NCBI RefSeq assembly: GCF_002413825.1 | Contig: NZ_DHXT01000121.1 | Span: 1 to 15,912, forward strand | Direction: 5' to 3' | Length of the DNA stretch: 15,912 nt | Source: Rhodoferax sp. UBA5149 | GTDB taxonomy: Bacteria; Pseudomonadota; Gammaproteobacteria; Burkholderiales; Burkholderiaceae_C | Shown here: positions 7,901 through 13,424 of the stretch, in pieces | Layout: the number at the start of each line of letters is the position of its first letter | Position numbering within the stretch: the stretch's first letter is position 1 | Program-made: the position numbers and the translations under genes | Notes under the pieces: generated by a model | Told to the model about the DNA's origin: nothing | Seen by the model: only the letters and a program-made list of their open reading frames with translations | The model's database searches: none

Positions 7901-9587
7901 CAAACCCATGTGGCTCAGTTACGCGACCAGCAGTGCCGTGTTCGTGGGTAGCTCTGGTTTTGGCTTGGTTGGCACGCCCGGTGTTGCCACCTTGCGCGGC
8001 CCGAACGGAACCCCCATCAATGGTGATGACGTGAAGGGCAATGTCGCCATGGTGGCGGCCAATGGCCGTTTTGTGAGTGACGCTGCCGTCGAGTTTCAAA
8101 ACCTGTCTTCCTCGCGCTTTACATTTCCCGTTGTGGGGCTTGCGGGAAAAGACGCTGGAAATTACCGAATATTGCCTAATGACCATTTATCAGAAGCAAG
8201 CTATGGAAAAAACGACATCGGAACGCTCGATGTCTATGCCGACACCACCCTGAACCGGTCTACGGGGGCCTATAAACCCCCAGGTGCCGCGACGGCCAAT
8301 GAACGGCTGATACCTGCACTGCCAGCTTATGCGCCCAATCCAATCACCACCGCGATAAACACTGTTCCTGCCCTGAGCGGCAGCCAACAAGCCACTGCGA
8401 CCACCACCACTGGAACACAAACCAGTGTGGGTGAAGCCGAACTTTCTGCCAACGCAACAGCGAGCGCTTTGGCATTGGCCCAGTATGGAATAACGGACGT
8501 CAAATTGGTTGCCTCGGCTAACGCTGGCGTAGAGGTCAAGATGGATTTTGGCCCGGGCTATGCCAGTGCTCAAGCATTGACCCAAGCGCTTGTCTCAGCC
8601 AAGTTGAATCCAACAGGGTTGACAGTTTTGGCCAATGCGGGCGCGTCAGCGCAGGCGGGGGTTGGTTACGGTACATCGACCGATGCTGGCAAAGTCGCCC
8701 TCGCTACAACAGTAACGGCGAGTGCGGGCGCCTCCGGAACGGCCAAGGCGGGCTACAACGACGGGAAAGTTGCAGGCACGACAAGCGGCTCCGTAGGTGT
8801 AGGCGTCTCGGTGAGCGGGACAGCAGGCCTTTCTGGTGACGCCGGAAGTCTGCAGTCAACGGCATCGGTGACATCGCCCGGATCGCTGGGTGGCTCAGGT
8901 GGCGGAAGTGTTGGATATTCAGACGGTAGATTGCGCGTCAGTCTGGAGTTTGGGGCAGATATTGGGATAGGTGGGTTTAAATTGAAGTTGGATGGCGATA
9001 TCGAACCGGGGGCTGTGGCTGACTTTGTTAAAGGGGATCTTAAAGATGCAGCAAGTGCCGTTGGAGGCGCTGTGAAATGCGTATTCACGAGTTGTTCATC
9101 TGCCCCCCCTCCAGCCCCACCTTCCGAATCGGACAAATATTATTCCAGAATCAGGCTTATCGATTCACTTACACCTGCAGCCAAATATGCCTATCTCGTG
9201 AGCAACGACGAATGGGATAGAGGAGTTACAAACGGTGGCTTTCAAGGGGAAATAGCAAAAGTTAATGAATACAAGGCGTTTCGTCAGGAATTCGGACTAA
9301 TGGTTGGTTACGCAAACCATCTGAAAGCCGTACGAGAAAATATGCAAAGAAACTTTCTTGATCTGCTAAGTTCCGACCCTAGTCAAGCCATTGCGCTTTC
9401 GCATGCAGGATTTCTTGATCCAAGCGTGGATCAAAGTAAAAGTAAATTACTGATGAATTACGGGGGGCTTGGGTTTGATTCAAATTATGCATATTATGCA
9501 TCTCAAGTAAAAGCGCAAGCTGTACGCTGGAATGTCGGAATTGTCATGGAGGATGGTCGTATGACATTTCGGGATGCCAAAAAATGA
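1761..9587 (+). CDS. Giant TpsA exoprotein: TPS domain, MBG/YDG-type repeats, unassigned C-terminal domain
   Basis: A 2608-aa secreted, probably surface-exposed adhesin-like exoprotein exported by the overlapping TpsB. Residues 1-24 are an extended signal peptide region (NHHYRIIW...WVAVSE), followed by a hydrophobic core and likely cleavage near residue 54. This fixes the start at TTG 1761, with AGG 7 nt upstream; the next Met is residue 50, inside the signal. The TPS/haemagglutination domain spans about 56-300 and contains INWSNFSI (89-96), NQNG (139-142, usually NPNG) and GFIASTL. A beta-helix-like section with LLIDPQDIVI precedes 14 MBG/YDG-type repeats (about 807-2164). A Gly/Ala/Ser-rich section (about 2215-2435), a Pro-rich linker and a C-terminal domain with no recognised family follow. 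The only mature cysteines are three C-x4-C pairs. Adhesion or biofilm matrix is the likely role by family; a toxin-bearing tip is possible but unproven. Confidence 0.93.
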   Translation: MNHHYRIIWSQVSNTWVAVSELSKGHCKSSSARKHVVSALALLGLSALSMASSALDLPAGAQVTAGSAKIQTPAKGALLVNQSTQRAVINWSNFSIAQGNRVTFAQPNASAATLNIVTGNSASTIAGTLTGNGTVYLINQNGIAITPTGLVDTRTGFIASTLRMDENAFMGGKYLFSGKGGSVLNRGQIMTGPGGTVGLLGSTVANEGLISAPLGKVALGAGEAATLDLSGDGFLQVMLPTSALAADGQALVSNSGVIQADGGMVMLKAATVRQALREAVNMPGEISARSVSGKNGAIVLEAGLGGTVRVAGSLIADGDTVGGRIDVTGANVLLEGASLSATGTERGGLVRVGGAFQGGREQPADSANAALFAGRFGGTPALANATTTRIDAASNINVSATGVAGTGGTAIVWSDSTTVMQGAISARGALAGGAVEVSAKSTVQSVALKRIDLGKGGNLLIDPQDIVIDSSGTDTAADYNYATPGTITHLLDTDVTALLSAGTTVNLQASQDISWLGNAYVTRTSTTPGGNLNLSAGRSVTLSGIFNTADGNWNIVANDTAAHGVVDAERGAGAALIDVRNANFINSNGNLSLTLADGAGNTNREVDRITLGKFNGNGLTAAISSTAMPAYGTTQILLTDDINVSGTISLTGNLQVSSMSSMLSLSGQSVTWTDEKAGGTIRGEGAIKFIENGLTTHLGKLSDMDAVRLELDSQPGLTRVYGDSDPGMTDLTVPLLRVAAHSSSTSAADPLGDILGAGSLALSGPGVLASAGNNNLSLSATSSAALASGLNGSYFVDLSATSIPLTITQRRLTSTISNGAYTYGSPDAVASLNGLVNGDMLTPLATLNGAANVTMDNNGLGFGFDPKVHAGASSFSLTGLSGVKASNYLWDLSGSTVSGTLNIAPKALNYVATDGWHVYGSAGTMPTATLSGIIAGDDVAPVVSLIAAGQAVSLTTRMPASTYAADVLNFTGAAAGNYTIATTGNTSGRYVVNPKWVTVSFDPAGISSTYGTLDQTILSQGVTLTGVLAGDTVTPNVDGVVSNSLNYRSPVGNYATVVTGLGGASGSNYALTNNDGSGMLTINKKLISYFGGDISQVYGQATLPSPWFLGVLSADLLGVTASQVISYPSSYAPSGSGNLPVGSYQVDLGAITGTSAGNYSLDRSASTPQRVTVTPKPVGVAYMNSLFSTYGTQADMSLANPSLSGIQPGDIVAGQTYAYDQLRGGNVDAKTPVGTYNVALNALSGVDSANYMVANNRQSVSSLTINPKNVTVQFTNPSSTYVYGDTVDFGGTIDGLVAGDIVSPVLKNINTDGSPATDTYLNVGSYNRIATALDGPNAWNYRVINSRANFNITPRPLAYSIAPITKTYGEPMQDWYEWVSFSNLVGQDKVRAKIGYQYGYLPGTSGYFPGDTVMTDRSPAGDYTSVVTGLIGSAASNYMLPPLGFNRQINKGLLTILPKPVISRIDNVNSVYGIAAVLGLGRLDGVLAGDSVNAGPTTLAEGTQPKHLTNAGIYYLRTEGIWGAQSGNYEVIRSEGQLTIQPRVLTRSFSFTWNNRSIYSGGTYGDYYRPTGVMSDSEAVTYGINGVMQLQGMLAGDDVKESVAAPYHMPFSKSGAYLPGTYTWNRSGVLTGVNASNYVISPDIVVPYTFTIAPKKISGGVAVTSGVNELFTAVYGTPMGLKALGDAGVVTTPFGKDDAVFRPYIKDANNNRAPFIWERQAAGNYTLVTSFFGADVANYVLPENAYERSFEITRKPISLSIAGNGLVNYGSNVLPWVYSGLLPGDTVQAVSFICSQFKCGTAADARNYLPFRTPVGYYYATLTDLVGQSAANYQWTNAVDPGNRNYSFAIQPLQLRWSQDAGNLSITYGDKLPAINKYSLSGILPGDDVIIGEPIATPISVAVGGSGVRRGTDTIPDAGTYTYTGVAAAGSNYLLPVDGKLTVAPKPLAYAVTDVSGQYGNYKACNTNTCDPWLPGIDLGQIIVPGALVGDRLSGTIGLLDLKGEEVSLNDQTPVGNYFQVLTGLTGASAPNYVVASSGNVPGVLNIKPMWLSYATSSAVFVGSSGFGLVGTPGVATLRGPNGTPINGDDVKGNVAMVAANGRFVSDAAVEFQNLSSSRFTFPVVGLAGKDAGNYRILPNDHLSEASYGKNDIGTLDVYADTTLNRSTGAYKPPGAATANERLIPALPAYAPNPITTAINTVPALSGSQQATATTTTGTQTSVGEAELSANATASALALAQYGITDVKLVASANAGVEVKMDFGPGYASAQALTQALVSAKLNPTGLTVLANAGASAQAGVGYGTSTDAGKVALATTVTASAGASGTAKAGYNDGKVAGTTSGSVGVGVSVSGTAGLSGDAGSLQSTASVTSPGSLGGSGGGSVGYSDGRLRVSLEFGADIGIGGFKLKLDGDIEPGAVADFVKGDLKDAASAVGGAVKCVFTSCSSAPPPAPPSESDKYYSRIRLIDSLTPAAKYAYLVSNDEWDRGVTNGGFQGEIAKVNEYKAFRQEFGLMVGYANHLKAVRENMQRNFLDLLSSDPSQAIALSHAGFLDPSVDQSKSKLLMNYGGLGFDSNYAYYASQVKAQAVRWNVGIVMEDGRMTFRDAKK
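4179..8250 (+). repeat. Fourteen tandem MBG/YDG-type protein repeats within TpsA
   Basis: Each unit follows the pattern (P)K-x-hydrophobic, then (V/T)YG, G-(x)2-GD, (P)VG-x-Y, G-(x)3-NY and an I-x-PK that starts the next unit. The Asn codon of the conserved NY lies at 4419, 4689, 4962, 5232, 5508, 5778, 6069, 6342, 6669, 6972, 7254, 7554, 7854 and 8160. The spacings are therefore 90, 91, 90, 92, 90, 97, 91, 109, 101, 94, 100, 100 and 102 residues. A degenerate unit with RVYGDSDP but no NY appears to precede them (about 3900-4178). The copies are strongly diverged at the DNA level, which argues for old duplications. Such repeats probably form an extended stalk of Ig-like folds; that fold assignment comes from the family, not from this sequence. 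Confidence 0.88.
9121..9584 (+). other. Unassigned C-terminal domain of TpsA after a Pro-rich linker
   Basis: About 150 residues after the SAPPPAPPSES linker, rich in charged and aromatic residues and likely partly helical (for example EIAKVNEYKAFRQEFG and HLKAVRENMQRNF). It contrasts with the beta-rich, low-charge repeats before it. It has no cysteine, and I recognise no nuclease, deaminase, ADP-ribosyl transferase or other toxin motif. GC content is low here (23 of 60 bases in 9241-9300, 24 of 60 in 9421-9480). It could be a host or matrix ligand domain, an anchoring domain, or a swapped effector tip; none is demonstrated. Confidence 0.6.
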
Positions 9588-9676
9588 TCGCGATAATGTG
9601 ATCCATTGCTTTTTCCATGGCGAGCGGCGTGGCGGGTGTATTCAATCAACAACGTTAAAGAGATGTTATTTTTAAA

Positions 9677-10345
9677 ATGAAATTGTCAATAATTTCAGCA
9701 GTAACCTTGCTGTTGATTCAATCAGGCGTGAGCGCTCAAGCTCAAACCATGGACAGTCAAAGTGCATCAGCGGCTGCAGCAGCCTCGGTCCAGACGCCCA
9801 GCTTTCGGGTGGAAGGGTATGGACGATTGCGATTCGGCATGGATGCCGAGCAGATCAGATCACTGTTGAGGTTGGATTTTCCTCAGGCTAATCCCGTGCT
9901 GATCGACAGAATCGATGCCATTTCACGCAGTCGCGTGCTGACGCTCGAACTGCCTGCACTTGACCCAGGCCCTGGCGCTGCCACGATAAGTTGTGTATTT
10001 GGTGCGACAAGCCAGCGCCTGATTGCGGTGAACGTGATTTGGCTTGCTGCCGGCAAGGCCAGCCAGACGCAAGAGACGTTATTGATCAATGCCTCAGCCA
10101 AGCTGGCTAAAACTTATGCAGCGCAACCATGGCCTCTTTTCAACACCACCTATGGCACGGTGGTGGCCCCTGGCACGTCTGTGGTGTTTACGGGGCACGA
10201 TGATGCGGGTGGGGCTGTAGAGATAAAGCTACAGGGGGTCACGACACCTTTTGGCTCGTCTTTGGGGCCTTCAAGCCTGCGTTTGACGTTAGTGGCCAAC
10301 TCCACTCGGCCTGATATTTACCGCCTGGCTGCGGATTCGTTTTAA
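9677..10345 (+). CDS. Uncharacterised secreted protein, paralogue 1 downstream of TpsA
   Basis: 222 aa with an N-terminal signal peptide (cleavage likely after VSA, near residue 20), then an Ala/Ser-rich spacer and one globular domain. It is clearly paralogous to the next gene. Shared blocks are FGMD-x2-Q-x-RS-x4-DF; RVL-x-L-x4-L-x-PGPG-x3-IS-x2-FGA-x-S-x-RL-x2-VNV-x-W; a V-E-(I/V)-(K/R) segment; and PDI-x5-S-F at the C-terminus. I know no named function for this family. The gene lies 89 bp after the exoprotein on the same strand, so co-transcription is plausible. It probably acts in the periplasm or outside the cell as a maturation, retention or immunity accessory of the TPS pair, which is inference from position. 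The ATG at 9677 gives the signal peptide, but the nearest purine-rich site (9657-9662) is about 14 nt away, so initiation looks weak. Confidence 0.82.
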   Translation: MKLSIISAVTLLLIQSGVSAQAQTMDSQSASAAAAASVQTPSFRVEGYGRLRFGMDAEQIRSLLRLDFPQANPVLIDRIDAISRSRVLTLELPALDPGPGAATISCVFGATSQRLIAVNVIWLAAGKASQTQETLLINASAKLAKTYAAQPWPLFNTTYGTVVAPGTSVVFTGHDDAGGAVEIKLQGVTTPFGSSLGPSSLRLTLVANSTRPDIYRLAADSF

Positions 10346-10351
10346 TTTACT

Positions 10352-10355
10352 GGAG
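10352..10355 (+). promoter_or_regulatory. Shine-Dalgarno site that sets the start of paralogue 2
   Basis: GGAG lies 5 nt before ATG 10361. It overlaps the in-frame GTG at 10355, which therefore cannot be the efficient start. The ATG is the better choice. Confidence 0.7.
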
Positions 10356-10360
10356 TGATC

Positions 10361-11002
10361 ATGAAGTTTTTGAATCGTTTTCTATTGGCTCCATGTCTGG
10401 CCTTGGCAGCAGTGGTTGCCATTGCTCAGCCCGTAGCTGACGCCCATCGTGTTGTCGGTTTTCGCAGTGCACACTTTGGCATGGATGAAGCACAAGTTCG
10501 ATCGGCCATTGCGCAGGACTTCAAACCCGTGTCCGACAGCATGAGCATGCTCAAAAACCCAGCCGAAAACACCCAAGTATTGGTGCTGCGCGTGGCTGAG
10601 CTAGAGCCCGGACCAGGTCCCGTCAGCATCAGCTACATCTTCGGCGCTAAATCTAAGCGACTGATGCATGTCAATGTCGTTTGGAAAACCGATGGAACAC
10701 CGTCGGATGAGGCGCGAAACAAGATCGCTGCAGCAGGCATGCAGCTCGCCAACTATTTCCGAGATTTATCTTGGAAGCCTGGTGCCAGCGCCTCGGGTTT
10801 GCCTAATGGCGGCAATGGCCTTGTTTTGTTTGTCGGCTTCGATCCCACTAACGCTGGCGTCGAGGTGCGCGTGAGTGGCGTCGCGACTTATGGTGCAGAA
10901 AGTGTCGCTTCTAAGCCAGAAGGCGCGGCACAATTGGTTTTGTCATATGTTGCAGATATTAAAAATCCGGATATTGCTGTCATCAAACCAAGTGCTTTCT
11001 AG
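10361..11002 (+). CDS. Uncharacterised secreted protein, paralogue 2 downstream of TpsA
   Basis: 213 aa from ATG 10361, preceded by GGAG at good spacing. The signal peptide runs to about AIA before QPVADA (near residue 21), so the protein is exported. The mature part aligns with the preceding gene over its length: RVVGF-x3-HFGMD, LEPGPGPVSISYIFGAKSKRL, VNVVW, GVEVRVSGV and NPDI-x5-SAF. It lacks the Ala/Ser-rich spacer of its sister, and the domain Cys of paralogue 1 (TISCVFGA) is Tyr here. The gap to the upstream stop is only 15 bp, so the two are almost certainly co-transcribed and arose by tandem duplication. The divergence is large enough that the copies probably have distinct partners or jobs. 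Function unknown; an accessory role to the TPS exoprotein is inferred. Confidence 0.87.
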   Translation: MKFLNRFLLAPCLALAAVVAIAQPVADAHRVVGFRSAHFGMDEAQVRSAIAQDFKPVSDSMSMLKNPAENTQVLVLRVAELEPGPGPVSISYIFGAKSKRLMHVNVVWKTDGTPSDEARNKIAAAGMQLANYFRDLSWKPGASASGLPNGGNGLVLFVGFDPTNAGVEVRVSGVATYGAESVASKPEGAAQLVLSYVADIKNPDIAVIKPSAF

Positions 11003-11573
11003 CGCTATTTCGTAATCCGTCTGCGGTGTTCTCAATGGTGGATGTCGATGGTGGTGAACGTGGACAAGCCAGACATTGCGCTTTTGCCGCATTAACGTTC
11101 AAGCAGCTAAAACCGCTTGACTTAGCCCGCTATAGCAGCGCAAGTCAATAGATAAAACTGAGCGGCGGATATATCCAATGACATCCATCTGGAATTTACT
11201 CTGCTCAATAAAGGCATTAGATGCACTGTTTGGAGCACCCTGCTTTGGTCGATTCTTGACGGACCGTGTGCAGATTGGCTATTTTTAAAAAACGGTCTGC
11301 ATAACTTGTACTTTGACGGTGCTGAATGGCTGCTATAGAGTCGCCTGATTCTGCGATCCAAGGGCTGCAATGGGCACCAAGCGGGTCGCCACGACCGGCG
11401 GCTGACCGGCCCCCAAAATAGCGCAATTGGCTTACCAGGAAGCTGACCGTGGCGAACGTCTCTTGACGCTGCACAACTGTCACTCAATCCGTGTGCTATC
11501 AATTTCGGCATCCGTGTTTTTGACAGCGCGATCAAAGTAACCTCTTGTGAGCCAACAGCGCAGTAAAACCCGT
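11003..11573. other. 571-bp gene-free stretch between the TPS locus and pyrF
   Basis: I see no convincing coding sequence on either strand: the open frames have biased, low-complexity translations and no ribosome sites. Structures seen are the interrupted palindrome at 11117-11148, GACCGT/ACGGTC arms at 11262-11267 and 11292-11297 around an A/T-rich tract with TTTTTAAAAA (11282-11291), and a GGTCG/CGACC hairpin at 11384-11396. No canonical GC-hairpin-plus-T terminator follows either flanking gene. It may be the remains of intergenic repeats or a decayed gene. Confidence 0.55.
11117..11148. repeat. Symmetrical interrupted palindrome
   Basis: TTGACTT, 5 nt, GCTATAGC, 5 nt, AAGTCAA: the outer arms are exact reverse complements and the inner octamer is self-complementary. 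Both share the same dyad centre between 11132 and 11133. No T-tract follows, so it is not a standard terminator. It could be a protein-binding site, an RNA hairpin or a degenerate family repeat. Confidence 0.7.
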
Positions 11574-12419
11574 CTACGCTTGCGGCCTGGCCGCCTGCAA
11601 TAGGTCGCGGGTCCGGGTCGCCTCGCGGCGCGCAGCCCGCGCGAAGTCTTCAGCGGAGGACGCGTAAAGAATGGCGCGCGACGAGTTGACGATGATGGGC
11701 GCCACCGTTTCCCCCGCAACCCCGCGCCAGCCGGCCCTGACCGTGGCCACGGCGTCGCCACCTTGCGCGCCCACACCCGGAATCAGCAGTGGCAGGGTCG
11801 GCGCCACGGCCCGCACCCGTTCAATCTCTGCCGGATAGGTGGCGCCCACCACCAGCCCGAGCTGGCCATTGAGGTTCCACGGGCCTTGCGCGAGGCGTGC
11901 GATGTGCTCGTACAGCAGCGGCGCGCCGTCCACGCTGGAGAGCCGCTGGTTCTGCAAGTCGTCGCCGCCCGGATTGGAGGTGCGGCACAGCAAAAATGCG
12001 CCCTTGCCGTGATATTTCAGGTAAGGCTGTACCGAATCAAAGCCCATGAAGGGCGACAGCGTCACCGCATCGGCACCATAGCGCTCGAAGGCTTCTATCG
12101 CGTACTGCTCGGCCGTGCTGCCGATGTCGCCGCGCTTGGCGTCCAGAATGATGGGCACCTGCGGCGCGGCGCGGCGCATGTGCGCCATCAAGCGCTCCAG
12201 CTGGTCTTCGGCGCGGTGCGCGGCAAAGTAGGCGATTTGCGGCTTGAAGGCGATCACCAGATCGGCCGTGGCGTCCACCACGGCGGCGCAGAAATCGTAG
12301 ATCTTGTTGGCGTCGCCTTTGAGCTTGCCAGGAAACTTGGTAGGCTCGGGGTCCAGCCCCACGCACAACATGGAGTCGTTGTGGCGTTCGGCGGTGCGCA
12401 GCATGTCGAGGAATGTCAT
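11574..12419 (-). CDS. pyrF: Orotidine 5'-phosphate decarboxylase (type 2)
   Basis: Catalyses the last step of de novo UMP synthesis, decarboxylating OMP to UMP in the cytoplasm. The 281-aa protein fits the longer type 2 family. Seen: GLDPEPTKFP at residues 21-30, the catalytic LDAKRGDIGST with D93, K95 and D98 (the D-x-K-x2-D signature), CRTSNPGG for phosphate binding in the middle, and LLIPGVGAQGGD near the C-terminal end. The ATG at 12419 gives the normal N-terminus. It has no visible Shine-Dalgarno and a TACAAT-like -10 only 6 nt upstream. It is transcribed divergently from the EamA-family transporter, with a 45-bp gap. Downstream lies the gene-free stretch; no clear terminator is visible. 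Confidence 0.95.
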   Translation of the reverse strand: MTFLDMLRTAERHNDSMLCVGLDPEPTKFPGKLKGDANKIYDFCAAVVDATADLVIAFKPQIAYFAAHRAEDQLERLMAHMRRAAPQVPIILDAKRGDIGSTAEQYAIEAFERYGADAVTLSPFMGFDSVQPYLKYHGKGAFLLCRTSNPGGDDLQNQRLSSVDGAPLLYEHIARLAQGPWNLNGQLGLVVGATYPAEIERVRAVAPTLPLLIPGVGAQGGDAVATVRAGWRGVAGETVAPIIVNSSRAILYASSAEDFARAARREATRTRDLLQAARPQA

Positions 12420-12464
12420 GCCCGTATTGTAGGAAACACCAACGCATCGAACTGAAAACCAACC
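12420..12464. promoter_or_regulatory. Short divergent promoter region between pyrF and the EamA transporter
   Basis: Only 45 bp separate the two divergent starts. On the minus strand TACAAT (12426-12431) resembles a -10 box and ends 6 nt before the pyrF ATG, so transcripts could begin at or near the start codon. No convincing -35 box or Shine-Dalgarno is visible for either gene. The promoter of the + strand gene may lie inside pyrF. Confidence 0.4.
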
Positions 12465-13409
12465 ATGAATGATTCACGCCTGTCCGGGCGCGACCTGGCC
12501 GCCGCCCTTGGCGTGATCGTGATTTGGGGGCTGAACTTCGTCGCCATGAAGTTCGCGCTGCACGACTTCACGCCGTTCCAGCTCGGTGCGGCGCGCTATA
12601 CGCTGGCCGTGCTGCCGCTGGTTTTTTTCGTCCGGGCGCCCCAACTGCACTGGAAGTGGGTCGTGCTGTACGGCCTGTTTCAGGGCGTCGGACAGTTCGG
12701 TTTTCTGTTTTCGGCGCTCAAGGTCGGCATGACCGCCGCGCTGGCCTCGGTGCTGATGCAGACCCAGGTGTTCTTCACCGCGCTCTTCAGTTTTGTGTTG
12801 CTGCGCGAGCGCATGAGCCGCCCACTGATCGGCGGGCTGCTGCTGGCGTCCGTCGGCCTGCTCTGCTTCACCCTGAATTTCCTGACGGGTGACCCCGACG
12901 CGCTGGGCGTCACCACCGTCTGGGGCTTCCTCCTGAGCCTGTGCTCGGCGGCCATGTGGTCGGCCTCCAACATCGTGGCGCGCAAGGCGCAGCAGGCCAG
13001 CCCGCACTTTGAACCGCTGCAGTTTCTGGTGTGGAGCAGCCTGGTGCCGGTGGCGCCGTTTGCGCTTTTGAGCCTGCTGTTTGACCCGGTGGCCGCCACG
13101 CCCGAGATGGCCTGGCGCAGTGCCGCCAAATGGGCCAGCGTGCCCTGGACCTCGTGGCTGGCCGTGGCCTACCTGGGCTGGATCGCCACCATCTGGGCCT
13201 ATGCGATGTGGACCGGCCTGCTCAAGCGCCACCCCGCCAACCGGGTGGCGCCGTTCAGCCTGGGCGTGCCGGTGGTCGGGCTCACGGCCGGCATGCTGGC
13301 ACTGGGCGAGACCATCACGCCCTGGCAGTGGGCCGGCATCGCGCTGGTGGTGGCGGCGCTGGCCTGCGTCATGTTTGGCGACAAACTTCTGAGCAAAATA
13401 GCCCGATAG
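12465..13409 (+). CDS. EamA / DMT-superfamily inner-membrane transporter
   Basis: A 314-aa polytopic membrane protein with two EamA-like halves of about five helices each. The first half begins LAAALGVIVIWGLNFVAMKFAL and contains the conserved TAALASVLMQTQVFFTALFSFVLLRERM segment. The second starts near VWGFLLSLCSAAMWSASNIVARK and ends with the typical LGETITPWQWAGIALVVAAL. Members export amino acids, their metabolites or other small molecules. The resemblance is to the cysteine/O-acetylserine exporter branch, but substrate cannot be read from sequence and I give no symbol. The ATG at 12465 has no good Shine-Dalgarno. It is divergent from pyrF and followed after 191 bp by a cation transporter on the same strand, with repeat and hairpin sequence between. 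Confidence 0.9.
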   Translation: MNDSRLSGRDLAAALGVIVIWGLNFVAMKFALHDFTPFQLGAARYTLAVLPLVFFVRAPQLHWKWVVLYGLFQGVGQFGFLFSALKVGMTAALASVLMQTQVFFTALFSFVLLRERMSRPLIGGLLLASVGLLCFTLNFLTGDPDALGVTTVWGFLLSLCSAAMWSASNIVARKAQQASPHFEPLQFLVWSSLVPVAPFALLSLLFDPVAATPEMAWRSAAKWASVPWTSWLAVAYLGWIATIWAYAMWTGLLKRHPANRVAPFSLGVPVVGLTAGMLALGETITPWQWAGIALVVAALACVMFGDKLLSKIAR

Positions 13410-13424
13410 CCCTCGTCCCTTATA

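Noticed and set aside
4179..8250. A CRISPR array or DNA-level tandem repeat as the source of the periodicity
   Set aside because: The period exists only at protein level; the DNA units are strongly diverged and form one continuous reading frame.
9597..9676. Tiny open frames between the exoprotein and paralogue 1 (from GTG 9597 and ATG 9617)
   Set aside because: They are 13-26 codons long, without a Shine-Dalgarno and without recognisable peptide features.
11122..11535. Minus-strand open frame of 137 codons, and a nested one at 11217-11483
   Set aside because: The translations have no recognisable domain, an odd composition and no ribosome site; they look like chance frames in intergenic DNA.
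12474..13232. 252-codon minus-strand frame opposite the EamA transporter, and similar long frames opposite pyrF, the CDF gene and vanB
   Set aside because: These are shadows expected in GC-rich DNA, with Arg/Gln/His-rich translations; the opposite strand holds clear family members.
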